NCBI GenBank assembly: GCA_023205875.1
Contig: CP060765.1
Location: 1-64,000 of the forward strand
Direction of reading: 5' to 3'
Length of the DNA: 64,000 nucleotides
Source of the DNA: Chloropicon primus
Taxonomy: Eukaryota > Chlorophyta > Chloropicophyceae > Chloropicales > Chloropicaceae
Shown here: one piece after another, positions 53,420-64,000 of the stretch
Numbering within the stretch: position 1 is the stretch's first letter
Layout of the letters: each line of letters begins with the position of its first letter
Program-made: the position numbers and the translations under genes
Notes under the pieces: generated by a model
Told to the model about the DNA's origin: nothing
The model's input: the letters and a program-made list of their open reading frames with translations, nothing else
The model's database searches: none

Positions 53420-53786
53420 CGCCCCCCCCTCGGACCTTTGTGTACAACAACAAGATTTTTTTCCTTCTCTTATTGATATGAACTTTGCTTGTAGTCTATT
53501 AGAGATTCTTCTTCCTTCCTTGTTACTTGATGGTGATGGTGTATCAGCCGGGGAAGGGGAAGGGTGAAAGAAAGAGAGATGGGTTGGACAAGAAAACGTT
53601 AAATTCATATACGTTTCAATGAGCTTTGTTTTTTTTTTACACTAGGGCCTTAGGCGGCGGCCTCCTCCTCGTCTCCCTCAGGCTTTGGTTCTCCATCCTC
53701 TGCATCCTCCTTGGCATCCTTGGCAGCCTCCTCGGTGGCCTTTTCCTCCGCAGCAGCCTTTGCTTCCTCCTCCGCCTTGGCCTTTG
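53309..53786. repeat. direct repeat copy B flanking the nitrile hydratase segment
   Basis: Second copy of the junction between the secreted-protein gene and RSP3. Its left part (53309-53419) is an orphan copy of the last 111 bp of the secreted-protein gene including its TAA. Its right part is the true 3' end of RSP3. Spacer between the two is nearly identical to copy A. Confidence 0.93.
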
Positions 53787-54741
53787 CGATAGCAGCCTTC
53801 CTGGCATCCTCTGCCTTCTGCTGAGCGTCCAGCTTCTTCTTGAGGGCAGCCGCGACAATGCTCTTGGCCGTGTTGTACGATACCTCCATGTTTCCGAGCT
53901 GGCTCTGGGTCTCAGCAAGAAGCCAAGGCAAGAAGGTGTCCTGGACCTCCTTCTCCACCGGATCGTAAAAGTGCCCAGCCTGGTGCAAGTCCGCGAAGAC
54001 GTCCTCCACGACAGTGTCGAGGAACCCACGGGCGAAGGAAGACGCAGCAACCTTCTGCCTGACCTGGCCTTCCCTCTCCAACCTCTGCTTCTCCTGCTCG
54101 ATCCGCCTCTGCTTCTCCTCCTCCTTGCGCTTCTCGGCCGCCTCCATCCTTTGGGTGGCAATAAGCTCGGCATTTCTGATCTGCTCGAAGTTCTCCTGGT
54201 GCGTCCTCATGGCCTCGAGTTCCTCCTCTTCCAGCACCTCCATGAGCCCCTGCTCAAGCGTCTTGCCAACCAGTACCTCCAGTATGGGCTCGACCTCCAA
54301 GTCAAAGTCAAAGATCTCGCCGCTCTCTATCTGGGTCTCCATGTCCACACCCGTCTTCATCGGGATGAACCTAGGAGTCGGGGGCCTGTCCAAGAAAGCA
54401 TCCGTCTGCGTCGAGATCTCTGCCTCAGGCACAGTATCTGTGAGCTCCTCCAAGTACGCGTCCGTCTGTATATCCATGTGCCTCCTGCCGTCAATAGGCT
54501 CCGGAGTGCTCGCCCGCTTCAAAGTCTGGACGACTTTCTTGGGACGGCCAGTCGTCTCCATCAGGGGCTCCGCGGGGAGGATCTGTGCGGCGTACGTGTT
54601 TCCCCTCACAACACGGCGGTCAAACATTATGTTCGAAGGAATTCCACCCGGTTCATCACTCTCGCGGTACTTGGGCCTCCTGCGCGTGCGCACAGGCTGC
54701 GGCTCCGCCGCGTAAGCATACGTCTCCGTCGCAACAACCAT
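53650..54741 (-). CDS. RSP3: radial spoke protein 3 (RSP3/RSPH3)
   Basis: 363 residues, ATG 54741, single exon. The conserved RSP3 core is unmistakable: NIMFDRRVVRGNTYA, RRHMDIQTDAYLEELTD, STQTDAFLDRPPTPRFIP, GVDMETQIESGEIFDFD and EPILEVLVGKTLEQGLMEV, followed by a charged helix (EKRKEEEKQRRIEQEKQRL). SFARGFLDTVVEDVFADL fits the amphipathic A-kinase-anchor-type helix. RSP3 dimerises, docks radial spokes to axonemal doublets and organises the spoke stalk. It is shorter than the Chlamydomonas protein (516). The C-terminus is an Ala/Glu/Lys low-complexity tail; its extreme end is duplicated at 51004-51108. Confidence 0.96.
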   Translation of the reverse strand: MVVATETYAYAAEPQPVRTRRRPKYRESDEPGGIPSNIMFDRRVVRGNTYAAQILPAEPLMETTGRPKKVVQTLKRASTPEPIDGRRHMDIQTDAYLEELTDTVPEAEISTQTDAFLDRPPTPRFIPMKTGVDMETQIESGEIFDFDLEVEPILEVLVGKTLEQGLMEVLEEEELEAMRTHQENFEQIRNAELIATQRMEAAEKRKEEEKQRRIEQEKQRLEREGQVRQKVAASSFARGFLDTVVEDVFADLHQAGHFYDPVEKEVQDTFLPWLLAETQSQLGNMEVSYNTAKSIVAAALKKKLDAQQKAEDARKAAIAKAKAEEEAKAAAEEKATEEAAKDAKEDAEDGEPKPEGDEEEAAA

Positions 54742-55652
54742 CCCTACCTACTAATTCTAATGGATGGGACACAACTTGGAAAGCAAAAGGTTTCCTTTCT
54801 GGGTTTCTTCCTCCAATGAAAATGAAAATGGAATGGACTTTGGTCGTATCCCGAGCCCAAATGCAATGGCCTCACTCGTTCACGCACGCAAGTCCTCGCC
54901 TTTGTTCCTCCCTTGTTTGCGTTCCTCTCTTCCCTGTCCTGGAGTATGCCACCGGTCCACCACACACCACAAGAAAGCCCAAGCGTTTGCGTGTGCGTTG
55001 TGTGTGTGTTTCTGCGGTACGTTGTCCACCCCAACCGCCTTTCCTCAAAGCCAAAGCCAAGCGAAGCGGAGTCAAGGTCAAGGTCAAGGTCAAGGTCACA
55101 CCTCCGTTGCGCTTGTGGCGTGAAGAGCTTATGGGCCACGTCGTTTGTTAGACGTTGTCTGTGTCTGTGTTGTCCGTGGAGTGGAGTGGAGTGGAGCTTG
55201 GCTTGACCGACAAGGAAGTCAGTCTCCGTCTTGTCTCGCTCGTTGCTCTTGGCTCAAGCGAGGGTCAACTCAATCACAGTGCTGTGGTCGTCCAAGAAAA
55301 AAAAAAAAAAAAAAAAACAAGGAAAAAGAGGAAAAAACGCAATGAGACTTTTCCGCTGTACAGATTCCACCTTAGGGACAACATTTCCACAACAGACAAC
55401 GGTCAAAATCGATTTCAATACAAATATGAGTTTTGGAAATGTTCGAACGTAATGGGAAGAAACTACTAGACACGAGTTTTGGAAATGTTGTATAGTTCAC
55501 ATTTGAACTACAGGGTTCGTTTTGGAGTGTGAGGGGTGTACCCCTAAAAATAGACCCCGCCCAGAAAACCGATAAGGTGCGGCGGTCATTAAGAGAAGAT
55601 AAGTTATTGATAACTTTGGGGACTGCTTTGGCTTTGTTTGACGACCGACGGG
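54742..55652. other. intergenic stretch upstream of RSP3, partly AT-rich
   Basis: 911 bp. It contains an AAGGTC hexamer repeat (55074-55100), a GAGTG repeat (55176-55196), an A-run of about 19 (55298-55317), and a relatively AT-rich 55330-55640 block with a direct repeat GAGTTTTGGAAATGTT at 55427 and 55478. This AT-rich part could be the promoter of the next gene. No gene recognised. Confidence 0.5.
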
Positions 55653-55765
55653 ATGGAGTTCAATCCTTCAGGATACAGAGGGGATCCAGGGATACCACAC
55701 TCGGATACGGCGACATTTGGGTACCTCCTCGCTTGCTCAAACGTAAGGACATGCCTCTTCTCCTC

Positions 55766-55816
<51 letters not shown>

Positions 55817-56192
55817 GCTCGCTCGTTCTCTTTGATGAGACCACTCAGCTTGGCTTGTGATGCATTCCTCATGCGCATGGCGGACTGACTTGTTGCTCTG
55901 TTGTTTTTAGATTGCACTTTTCTTGAACTTGCAGCCAGGGAGGTTCCCTGTGCTGACGGACACGAGGCCCTCGCACGGAGGGACGGGAGGAAGGACCTCG
56001 AGCTTGGTCAACATCGTGCAGCATCAGGGCGCCAAGAGGGACATGCTCAGGGGGAAGCCGCCGAGGTACTTCCTCGGGACGGCGAGGAAGACCAACAGGA
56101 GCTGGGAGGAGATGTGGTGGGACCACTTGCACTACAAGAGGTGGATGCTGGAAAGGAACGGGTGCAACTACAGGGCGGTGGAGAGGATCTAG
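55653..56192 (+). CDS. small two-exon protein of unknown function
   Basis: 123 residues. Exon 1 is 55653-55742, exon 2 is 55911-56192, intron 168 bp (GTAAGG...TTTTTAG, phase 0) carrying a long CT microsatellite. The product starts MEFNPSGYRGDPGIPHSDTA and continues FLNLQPGRFPVLTD, SLVNIVQHQGAKRDML and WEEMWWDHLHYKRWMLERN. There is no signal peptide or clear membrane segment. The basic, tryptophan/tyrosine-rich character and short length recall small axonemal or ribosome-associated proteins, but I do not recognise the family. The consistent frame across a canonical intron supports a real gene. Confidence 0.7.
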
Positions 56193-56306
56193 GGGGCGAG
56201 GGTCGGTCGGGTGGGGGCGCGTGCGTGCGCGCGTGAGAAACCCGCAGCCAAATACAAACAGATAGAAATACAAATACAAGTGCACTTGCAAACTCGACAC
56301 AATCAA

Positions 56307-59300
56307 TCACGTCGAAGACCGAGTGTACTTTAAGACCTTGCTCTTCTCCAGCCTCTTCCTGACGGCTATGCCTACTAACGCGCTCCTCACGGAGTCGGAG
56401 ACGTCGTGGAGCTGCTTTGTAATATCAATAAGATCTTTCACCTTGGAGGCCTTGCCGAGCGTCTTGATCTCGTTGGAAAGAACTTGCAAGGGGTTCTGCC
56501 CGCTCAGCATCAGCATGGAGTACTCGGCGTTCCTGACCGAGTTGTGGAAGTTCCCGCAAAAGCTTGGGTAGAGCTTGTCCTCCGCTTCGATCTCCTCCTC
56601 GGTCGGGGCGATGACCTTGCCGTACGCCAAGTTGCGGAACTTGTTCAAGTGGATGGTGCTGAGGTCCTGCATGAGCTTGAGGTACATCTTGATCATGCTC
56701 GATCCGTGGGACTCCTCCTGGACCCTGTGGAGCAAACCCCTGAGAATGGGCTCGGAGCTTCCCGCGGTGTTGAGGATGGGGCTGATCTGATCGCTCAGCG
56801 AGGCGGCGTGCCTCTTCGTGATGACGGCCACCGCGGCGTTTCGGCTGTGAACCTGCGGAGACATGTCCTCCATGTTGTCCGAGCTGAAGAACACCTCCAT
56901 GTCCTCCAGGTCCACCTCCTCCTCCCTGGGAGGGGTGAAAAAGATTTGGATGTAGGCCCTGAGGATGTTCGACATCCTTACCGCGGCGCTGAAGCCCGTG
57001 AAACTGATCTCCTCGATGTCGTGGGCCCAGTCCAAGGTAGGGTTCGTGGTCATCGACTTGGCTTCGTTCACCAGCTTCTCAATTACGTGCAGAGAGGAGG
57101 GCGGGGTGGACCCCGAGGACTCGTCCACGAGCACGGCGGTGACCCAGAACTGCTTGAAAATGGTGTTGAAGTTCAGCAGGTTGTACTTGAGCCTCTCGTC
57201 CTTGGAGGTCCTCCTGATGTTGTTGTGCATCTCCAGCATCGCGACGCACTCCTCGAGCATCTCTTCGGCTTCCTTCTGGTCCATGTACCCGTTGTTGTCC
57301 TTGTCACAGAGCCTGAAGATGTCGAGAATCGCGTTGGTGAGGTGAATCTCGCAGTGGCGGGCTTCCAGGCAGAGCTGGTAAAGGAACTCGGCCTTCAGAA
57401 CCTTCCAACAGTACTCGCTGTCTCCGTGCCTCTGGTTGTATTGCTCCAGGGTAACTTCGTCCACGATGCCCCCGATGTCGTTGTCAAGGATGTCCAAGTA
57501 CATGTCCTTCTCGTCCTCCTCCACCGGCACGGAGATGTCCGTGATGCGCTCCTCGAAAATCTCCCTTGCTTCAATCGATCGCACGCCCAGAACCGTATCG
57601 GCAATGATTTCCGCCCTGCGCCTGCACAGCCACTCCGAGCTTCCTTCGTAATTCATGGAAGTGATGTTCAAAGCAGACCTCTTGTGGTGCTCCGCCTGCA
57701 CGAAAGCATCGATGGACGCGAGGGCAGCCACGAAGCGCGCAAGCACGTCTCCGCCCCAGTAGTTTGAGATCATGTTCCAAAGGATTCTGTGCATGAACTT
57801 CCAGTTCTTCATGTACGGCGTCTCCTCGTTGTCAATGATGTTCAAAATCGTGGAGCTCTTCGAGGCGTTGTCCTGCAGCTTGCTCTTCAAGGTGACCATC
57901 ATCGAAGCCATGTACTCCTCGACAATGGAACCGGTGCCGTACTGCTTGTGGAAGTACCCCAGGAACGCCTCGTGCATGTTCCACGCGGCCACTCGGAGTG
58001 CCCCCGCCATGCAGTTCAGTTTAACGTTCGTCGAGTACGACTCCATGTACTCGGAATTGAACGAGCTCAGCGAGTGGTCAAGGAAGACCATCGAGGTCAT
58101 GAATGTGAGTTTTTGGTTGAGAGTCGCGCTATGCTGCTGATGGTGCTCCACCAGGTGCCCGAGAACTGCATCGATCATACGGTTGAGCCATTCTCCACTT
58201 CGTGTCTTACCAAGGGAGAGGAGACCTTTCACTTTGCTCTTGTTTGGGCTCGCGGGTCCCTTCTCTTCCAAGGCCGTGGCCTCTTGCACTTGCGCCAGGG
58301 CAACCTTCAAGCGAGTGTCATGGTTGGCGAACCACTGTCGCCTGTGGTGTCCCAAAAACCTTTCCTGCAAGTCTTTCATCTGGGCAGCGGTCTTGAAAGG
58401 CGTCGAATCCTCAGCCGGCGCGGGTGCTTCTGGCTTTGCCTCCGGTTCCTGCTCGGGCTTCGCCTCTGGCGTGGCAGGAACGGCAGCAGGTTTCGGTGGG
58501 GGAGGCATTTCGTCCGCCATTTTCGCCATTGCAGCGATCTGAGCGTCCAGCGACATGGCAACCGTCTTCTGTGGTGTGGGGTTGGCCTTGACCGATTCCC
58601 TTCTCTTGATAACCTCGTGAGTTATCTGCTGATGGGTTTCCTGCTTCGTCTCAGCAAGCTTTGCAAGCTCTTCTCCAATCTTGCTTCGCCTCCTGAGCAC
58701 CGGTAACGCCCCTGCTATAGCAGTTCTCTTCGTTGGCGATCCCTCGGCCTTCTTTTGGCTGCTTTGCTCCAAGTAGCTCGAGAAGACGGACGTCCTATCA
58801 GGCGAGGTGCCCACCCCCAACATGCTTCTCCTCGTCGGAGAGGTTTTGTCGGCATCTAGCAAACTCCTGCGAGCATGAAGGCTCCTTCTGGCATGTATCG
58901 CAGGTTTCACGTTCTTGCTGAGCTCCTCGATGGACTTCACCCTGGAACTCCGCCTCAAGAGCGCCGACTCTCGATGCAACGGCTGCTTTGGCTTCAACGC
59001 TTTCTCCCTTGCTTCCGCCAAGTAGCGCATAACGAGCTCCCTCAGTGTCGCGTCGAGACCTTTCACGATTTCGTTCAGCTTATCTTCCCCGTTGATGTGC
59101 TTCAGGATGCAAGAGATGTTGTACGCGTCAATTCTCGACTTGGAAAGAAAGTGGACAGCCAGGCTGGCCGGGACCTTCTCCAGAATGTTTTTGGCGAATT
59201 CAACACCAAACTTGTTGTTATCGATCGCCGTGGTTGCCACGGTATGGTTCACTTTCATGTCCTGCGACAGAAGCTGCATCAGTGATATCGTGTCGATGGG

Positions 59301-62258
59301 GATGTTCATCTTTCCAATCACCTGCTCAAGCAAGGCAAGGCCGATTCCATCTTGCCCCTGACCATACATGTTGTCCAGCAGGATACGAAGCAGGGAGGCA
59401 GCAAAACTCCTCTCACGAATTTTCAGAAGAAACTCAGCGGCTCGGTGCATGTTTTTTTGCGCCAAGTTGAGCAATATCTTGGCGCATTGCCCCTCAACAT
59501 TTATGCTGTCATCGATGTCCAAGGTCGTCGAGCAAATGTGCGTCCAGGTGGAAGCTTCTGGCCAGATCTTCTTGGTCAAGGACGCCGTGCAAAGAATCAC
59601 ATTGGCCGCAAATTCGGGCTCGAACTCGAGCAGCAACTGGGACGCGAACAACTTCTGCTTCGCGTCAAAGTTTTTGTTGCTCTCGTTCAGCATCAGCTCA
59701 AGGATTGTTGACACCACCGACTCCTCGCATCGGCTCAAGATACTGGCGAGTTGCTCCGTTCCCTTTCCACTTTGAATCAAAAGCTTGATGGCACTCTCCG
59801 TGTTAATCCTGTTGAAGACCTCGACCCTCGCAACTGGATGAAGTCGCTCCATAGAGAAAACTGCATGCTTGTTGCTGTAACCCTCGAGAAGCTTCACCTT
59901 CTTGTGGTCCTCGACAGAACCCACAAGAGCAGAGGCAAGTTCCAGGGCAAAGTTCTGATCCTCATGAAGGCCTGTGATGTGCGTCAGGATCTTGGACACA
60001 ATTTCGGGCACCACGTTGGCAAAAATCTTCAAGCGCGTTGCGTCCTCCATGTGAAGAGAAGCGTTGGCAACAATGTTTGCATCCATGTGGCCGATCAAGT
60101 CTCCTGCACGAGCGTGGGGAAGGCTTGAGAGTATCTTGGCAATCTGTTCTGCGGTAAGCTTGCTCAGGGCTCCGCCGGCCACGTCAGATGATATCGAGGA
60201 CAGCAGCTTGTCAATCTCAGGAAGTGAGAGCTCAAGAAGCGATTGGCGGACCTGGCCCTCCAGCTCTTCAATGTTCCCTGACGTGAACATGTTGAGCTTG
60301 CGCTCCAAGTCACTTTTGTTCTTCTTCTCGATTGACATCTGGTCCACGGCTTTTTGAAGGTCTTCGGATATGTTCGCCGCAATCTTCAGATGGGCAATGG
60401 CCGTGTTCTTCTTCGCCACCTTCACGGCAAACTCCTCAAACTCCTTTAGTCTCTCCTGGTGGTCCTTGAGCTTCTCTTCCAAAATCTCAAGCTTTTCCTC
60501 CCCGGTGAGGTCAAGATCATCAAAGCTGTCGATGTTGTGGTCCAGGGAGAGCCGCTTCTTCACCTTTGCACTAAACGCAGAGCTCATCTTCGTTGACTTG
60601 AAGGCCGTGTTCACTTTGGTCACCTTCTGCCACCGTATATTCCTCATTCTCGAGTCCAAGTGGCTCTCCACTTGTTTCATCCGGCCGAACACCGTGTTTA
60701 TCCTCGCGTTCATCTTTGCCATGTCTTGGTTGGCCATGTCATACCGCCGTTTCGCATCTTTCGCCATCTCTTCCTCGAGGGAGGCCTTTTTGGACATGGA
60801 GTCGTAGAGGTTCGACTGTTTCCGGAGCCGGGGGGCTTCGGCCAGAAGCACCGAGAGCTTTGCATCGTAGTGGCTGATGACGTCCTCCAAGTGGCTCGTC
60901 CTGTTTTCAAAGAGGTCGATCATCTCGTTCCACAAGAAGCCCAGGACCGCGCACCTCTCTGCGCAGTGGGCACCCACCTGCCTGATCATGTCTGTCATCG
61001 CCAGAGCCAGAACTTGGGCTTGGGGCAGCCCCTCCCACTCCAGTGAGGTTTTGGACGTCAGGCTGTTCAACGACTCGAGCTTGGAAAGCCTGCTGGAACC
61101 CGTGAGGACATCTCCTCCATGCCCTTCCCTCAAAGCATCCAATGATTTTTGCGTCCAACTCGCGAGCTGGATGGTCTCTTTCCTCGACGAGGGCAGAGAC
61201 ATGTAGCTCGTGTTCAAGGAGAACGCCATCGCTGGATGGTCGGCAACAAGCTTTGAGTCGATGTCCCTCACAAAGGTGTAACCAGGCATCACGTTTGCAT
61301 TGATGCAAGGCTGGTGTCCAGGTACCCTTACTTTCATGAACATCTCACTCCCTTTCTTGACTCTCTGCGCGCTCGGGGGTGCGAAGGAGGGCCTCTCCTT
61401 CCTAGTGGAGCTCGAGCCCTCCTCAAAGAGCTCGGAGAAGCTGGAGAGCAATTGCCTTTTATCGACATCGTTTGCCGAGAAGTCCTGCCTGAACGATATG
61501 TCAGCCTGCCCAGTAACTCCGGCGTACATCATGGCGTTGTCGGAGCCCGAGAACTCGGGAAGCAAGATCGCGCGGCTGTCTTCCTTGTGAAAGTCTTGTA
61601 CCGACATGGCCTCCTCTTCACTCTCCACTACGTTCAAGCTGCTTTCATTTTTTGCCACTTGCGCCCTGTTCAAGCCATCCACCATGCTCTCCAACGAGCC
61701 ACCTCTGCTCGCTTCCGACCTCAGCCTCCGGGAGCCGGGGCTCACTTCGTGCCTCAGCAGGCTCTCCGGGAGCTGCCCCTTCCGCCTTGCCAGCGCCGGG
61801 AACCTCCTCGAGGTGTCAGAGACCGTCCACGAGGACGGCGTCGAGGGAGGCATAGCAGGGACAGGGAACAGAAGCTGCCAAAAGAGAGAGAGAGCCAGGG
61901 AAGAAGGTCAGGAAACTTGGTCCGGGTATTGCAACGGGTTCCATCGTCTTACCTCATTCAAATGTTGCTTCCTGTATGCCGAAGTGGCGTCCGTGTCCGT
62001 CCCAGTCAGAAGGTCTCTCCTTGAGCGTCCCGTTGTAGAAGAGTACTGGGACAGTTGGCCTGCAAGGAATGTAGGCAGAGGAAAGAAGCAAAAGCGCGTG
62101 GGAGAAAGGTACAAGTCAGAGACGGATTCAATCCAATTCATGGTAAAAACCAAACTCTGTTGGAATGTCTTTGCACACAACCTTCCCCATGCTCTGCAGG
62201 ACTTACTTGTGGAGGCCTGGCCCAGACTCCTTTGACTGGGATACCTCTGTCCGTCCAT
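56307..62258 (-). CDS. 1908-residue helical-repeat protein with coiled coils and EF-hand, three exons
   Basis: Exons 62207-62258 (ATG 62258), 61953-62059 and 56307-61874; introns 147 bp (GTAAGT...TTGCAG, phase 1) and 78 bp (GTAAGA...GGCAG, phase 0). Without the first two exons an internal ATG at 61853 would be used; the splice sites and kept frame favour the longer form, beginning MDGQRYPSQRSLGQASTS. A Ser-rich N-terminal third is followed by coiled coil (EEKLKDHQERLKEFEEFAVK), then a long stack of helices from about residue 600 (LPEIDKLLSSISSDVAGGAL, LTAEQIAKILSSLPHARAG) reminiscent of MgtE-N/FliG-type repeats. A basic Pro-rich linker lies around 58.4-58.9 kb, and an EF-hand (DKDNNGYMDQKE) sits near 1578. 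No membrane helices. Function unknown; a cytoskeletal or axonemal scaffold is one guess. Confidence 0.82.
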
Positions 62259-62732
62259 ATCGTGTCACGCGTCCAGTCCCTCGCTTTGGTCTTCTAGTGA
62301 ATGTATGTTTCTGTGGTACCTGAATCCCAATGGTCCTTCTCCTTGTGTTGTGTCTCGTTGTGCCGCGCTCCTCCTCATGCCAAGGGTCTCGTCCTGCGGC
62401 CTTCCTCCATCCTCCTCTCCTCTCTCCTCTTCTCCATCGGTCAATTGACGCAGTTCCAGTGCAATACCATTTCCTTAACCAAAACCAAGGTGCATCCCAT
62501 TTCCTTAAGTAAAACCAAGGTGCATCCCATTTTCTTAACCAAAACTAAGGTGAATCCCATTTCCTTAAGTAAAACCAAGGTGCATCCCATTTCCTTAAGT
62601 AAAACCAAGGTGCATCCTATTTCCTTAAGTAAAACCAAGGTGAATCCCATTTCCTTAAGTAAAACCAAGGTGCATCCCATTTCCTTAAGTAAAACCAAGG
62701 GATGCGAGAAAAACCAAGGGAAAGATCCGATT

Positions 62733-62766
<34 letters not shown>

Positions 62767-62934
62767 CGGGATGTGTGTGTTGTGTTGTCCTGGTGTAGTG
62801 ATGGTGTGTTGGACTGTGTTTGGATCCGAGTGAGTTCTTTTGTCTTCCCGCGGCAATTTGAATCTCCCCACCGCACGAACGGGGGGCGTCAGGCCTCAGG
62901 ACTGGGAACGAGGGAGGGGACGGGCTTGGACACC
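62259..62934. promoter_or_regulatory. divergent region containing minisatellite and T-run
   Basis: 676 bp between the leftward 1908-residue protein gene and the rightward partial gene. Most is the 30-bp minisatellite (62455-62705) and a run of about 33 T (62734-62766). No gene recognised. Confidence 0.5.
62455..62705. repeat. 30-bp minisatellite, seven full copies plus edges
   Basis: Units start at 62481, 62511, 62541, 62571, 62601, 62631 and 62661, each AAAACCAAGG, TGCATCCCAT, TTCCTTAAGT with few substitutions (AAC for AAG, TGAATC for TGCATC). The central CTTAAG is palindromic. The unit is a multiple of three and open in several frames, but there is no sign it is translated. Confidence 0.95.
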
Positions 62935-64000
62935 ATGGAAGCGGCGACAGCCGTGAGTACTGAGAGCGGTAGGCAGTACCAGCACGAAACTGGGATGCAG
63001 GGGGAGCAAGATTTCGGTCTCTTCCTTCAAGACGTAAGGCTCACACCTCGGCAGGAAGTCTTGGACAAAAGTATTGCCTTCTGACACCACCCACTCTCTC
63101 ACTTCTCTCTTCAACTTGTTCTTCACCTTTATGCTTTGCTCCTGGCCGTGGTCTTCAGGTGGCTGCACGAGTCATCCAGCATCACTACTTGCAGTGGAAG
63201 GGAAGGAGGACGGCCAAGATGGACGACTTGAGTGCGGACCTAGGCGGCGTGGGAGCGGAAGGAGGCAAGGGCCTGTCTGGTGCTGGCCAAGGCAAAGCGT
63301 TTGTCCTGAGGCGGTCAAAGTCTCTGGAGGTTTCCACGACGGAGGTTTGCTTCGACACGGAGAGTGACATGGAGAGCGAGAGGGACGAGGAAATGCGTGG
63401 CGAGGTCAGCACCTCGCTGGGGAGAAGCGCGGAGTCCCCTCGGAGACGACTCACTTCTAGCTCTGAGGCAGAGGCAGTGGTGAAGAGTCCTGACCGTGTG
63501 CCAAGGAAGAGGACGCCCAAGGAGTTGCCGCATCGCTTGAAGGCGCTTAGGGAGAGGGACAGGAATGTCTTGTCCCGGTCTCAGGCGCGCAACGAGGAGA
63601 CTGCCGGGAAGCCTGGCTTTCTCCTGGACAACACCCACGACCTCCTCAAGTCCACGGACAAGCTTCAAGACATCCTGCAGTTCCTGAAAAGAGCTGACAC
63701 GAGCATCGATGTGGAGCAGTCCAAATCAAAGCCTGTTTTCAGGACCGCTTCGCCCAATGCGGACACGACGAGTCCTCCTGACACAAGCGCAAGGGCGACG
63801 GGCACGGTGTCGCCTTCGATACTCAGAATCAGCGCGAACCTCGAGAGGGTGGGGGAGTCTCTTGTCGGCCTCAGCAGCCAGAGGCCCTCCGAAGGAAAGG
63901 CGGGCAACGGACGAGTCTTGGAGGGGCTCCCCGCAGGGAACGGGGGCGAGGACTTGGGCACCGTGGAGCAGACTGAAGCGATTCAGAACGTCTGCAGTGG
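62935..64000 (+). CDS. 5' part of a Ser/charged-rich protein with IQ-like motif, runs off the window
   Basis: Exon 1 is 62935-63033 (ATG 62935), exon 2 starts 63159 and stays open to 64000; intron 125 bp (GTAAGG...TTCAG, phase 0). The junction yields FGLFLQD followed by VAARVIQHHYLQWKGRR, a calmodulin/light-chain-binding IQ-like motif. The remainder is Ser, Thr, Arg and Glu-rich with likely disordered stretches (SESDMESERDEEM-like, RVPRKRTPKELPHRLKAL) and a short helix (LLKSTDKLQDILQFLKRAD). At least 313 residues; the C-terminal part is outside. Unrecognised family; a cytoskeleton-associated role is possible but not shown. Confidence 0.75.

Noticed and set aside
62301-62798. Open frame through the 30-bp minisatellite
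   Set aside because: Openness follows from a stop-free unit whose length is a multiple of three; frames on both strands are open and none has other coding features.

Overview
The window is the end of a nuclear chromosome from a compact-genome green alga. The left end is about 580 bp of telomeric CCTAAAA repeat (G-strand TTTTAGG), followed by a 198-bp subtelomeric tandem repeat and then closely packed genes. Plastid and green-lineage markers (PsbQ of photosystem II, a fused aspartokinase-homoserine dehydrogenase, an ASG1-like PH protein, a peroxiredoxin Q) place it in Viridiplantae. Radial spoke protein 3 implies a motile 9+2 flagellum at some life stage. Introns are few and short (72-261 bp, GT-AG), arginine is mostly AGG/AGA, and neighbouring genes are often convergent or divergent. 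A prasinophyte-type alga fits; I cannot name the species.

Layout. 1-1100: telomere and 198-bp repeats. 2.0-8.8 kb: four adjacent genes that look like a Golgi glycan-sulfation module (GT25-plus-second-GT protein, sulfotransferase, SLC35E2-like transporter, exostosin-like GT47). 9.4-16 kb: housekeeping genes (PsbQ, ribosomal protein eL21, complex I ESSS-like subunit, TMEM14/FAX-like protein, rhodanese, METTL13-like methyltransferase). 16.8-24.1 kb: a 2442-residue C-terminal-motor kinesin-14 whose coiled coil grew by recent internal DNA duplications. 24-34 kb: THOC5-like, Sec23-like, NOP58, an F-box/ankyrin gene with an in-frame TGA, and an ASG1-like protein. 34.5-44 kb: a 93-bp minisatellite against AK-HSDH, then the UFD2-type E4 ligase, MYG1 and a single-cysteine peroxiredoxin Q.

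44.3-54.7 kb is the most unusual part. A 2175-residue secreted protein combines CBM3-like modules, a PAN/Apple-like domain, an eight-cysteine lipid-transfer-type motif and a long array of MgtE-N/FliG-like helical repeats, with a recent 723-bp internal tandem duplication. Just downstream is a fused beta-alpha nitrile hydratase gene whose codon use is unlike its neighbours. It is bracketed by two near-identical copies (about 440-480 bp) of the junction between the secreted-protein gene and RSP3, as if a foreign segment had inserted with a very long target duplication.

54.7-64 kb: RSP3, a two-exon 123-residue protein, a three-exon 1908-residue helical-repeat protein with an EF-hand (first two exons reconstructed from splice sites), a 30-bp minisatellite, and the 5' part of an IQ-motif-like gene that runs off the right edge. 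I saw no tRNA, rRNA, CRISPR array or recognisable transposon or virus-derived element.
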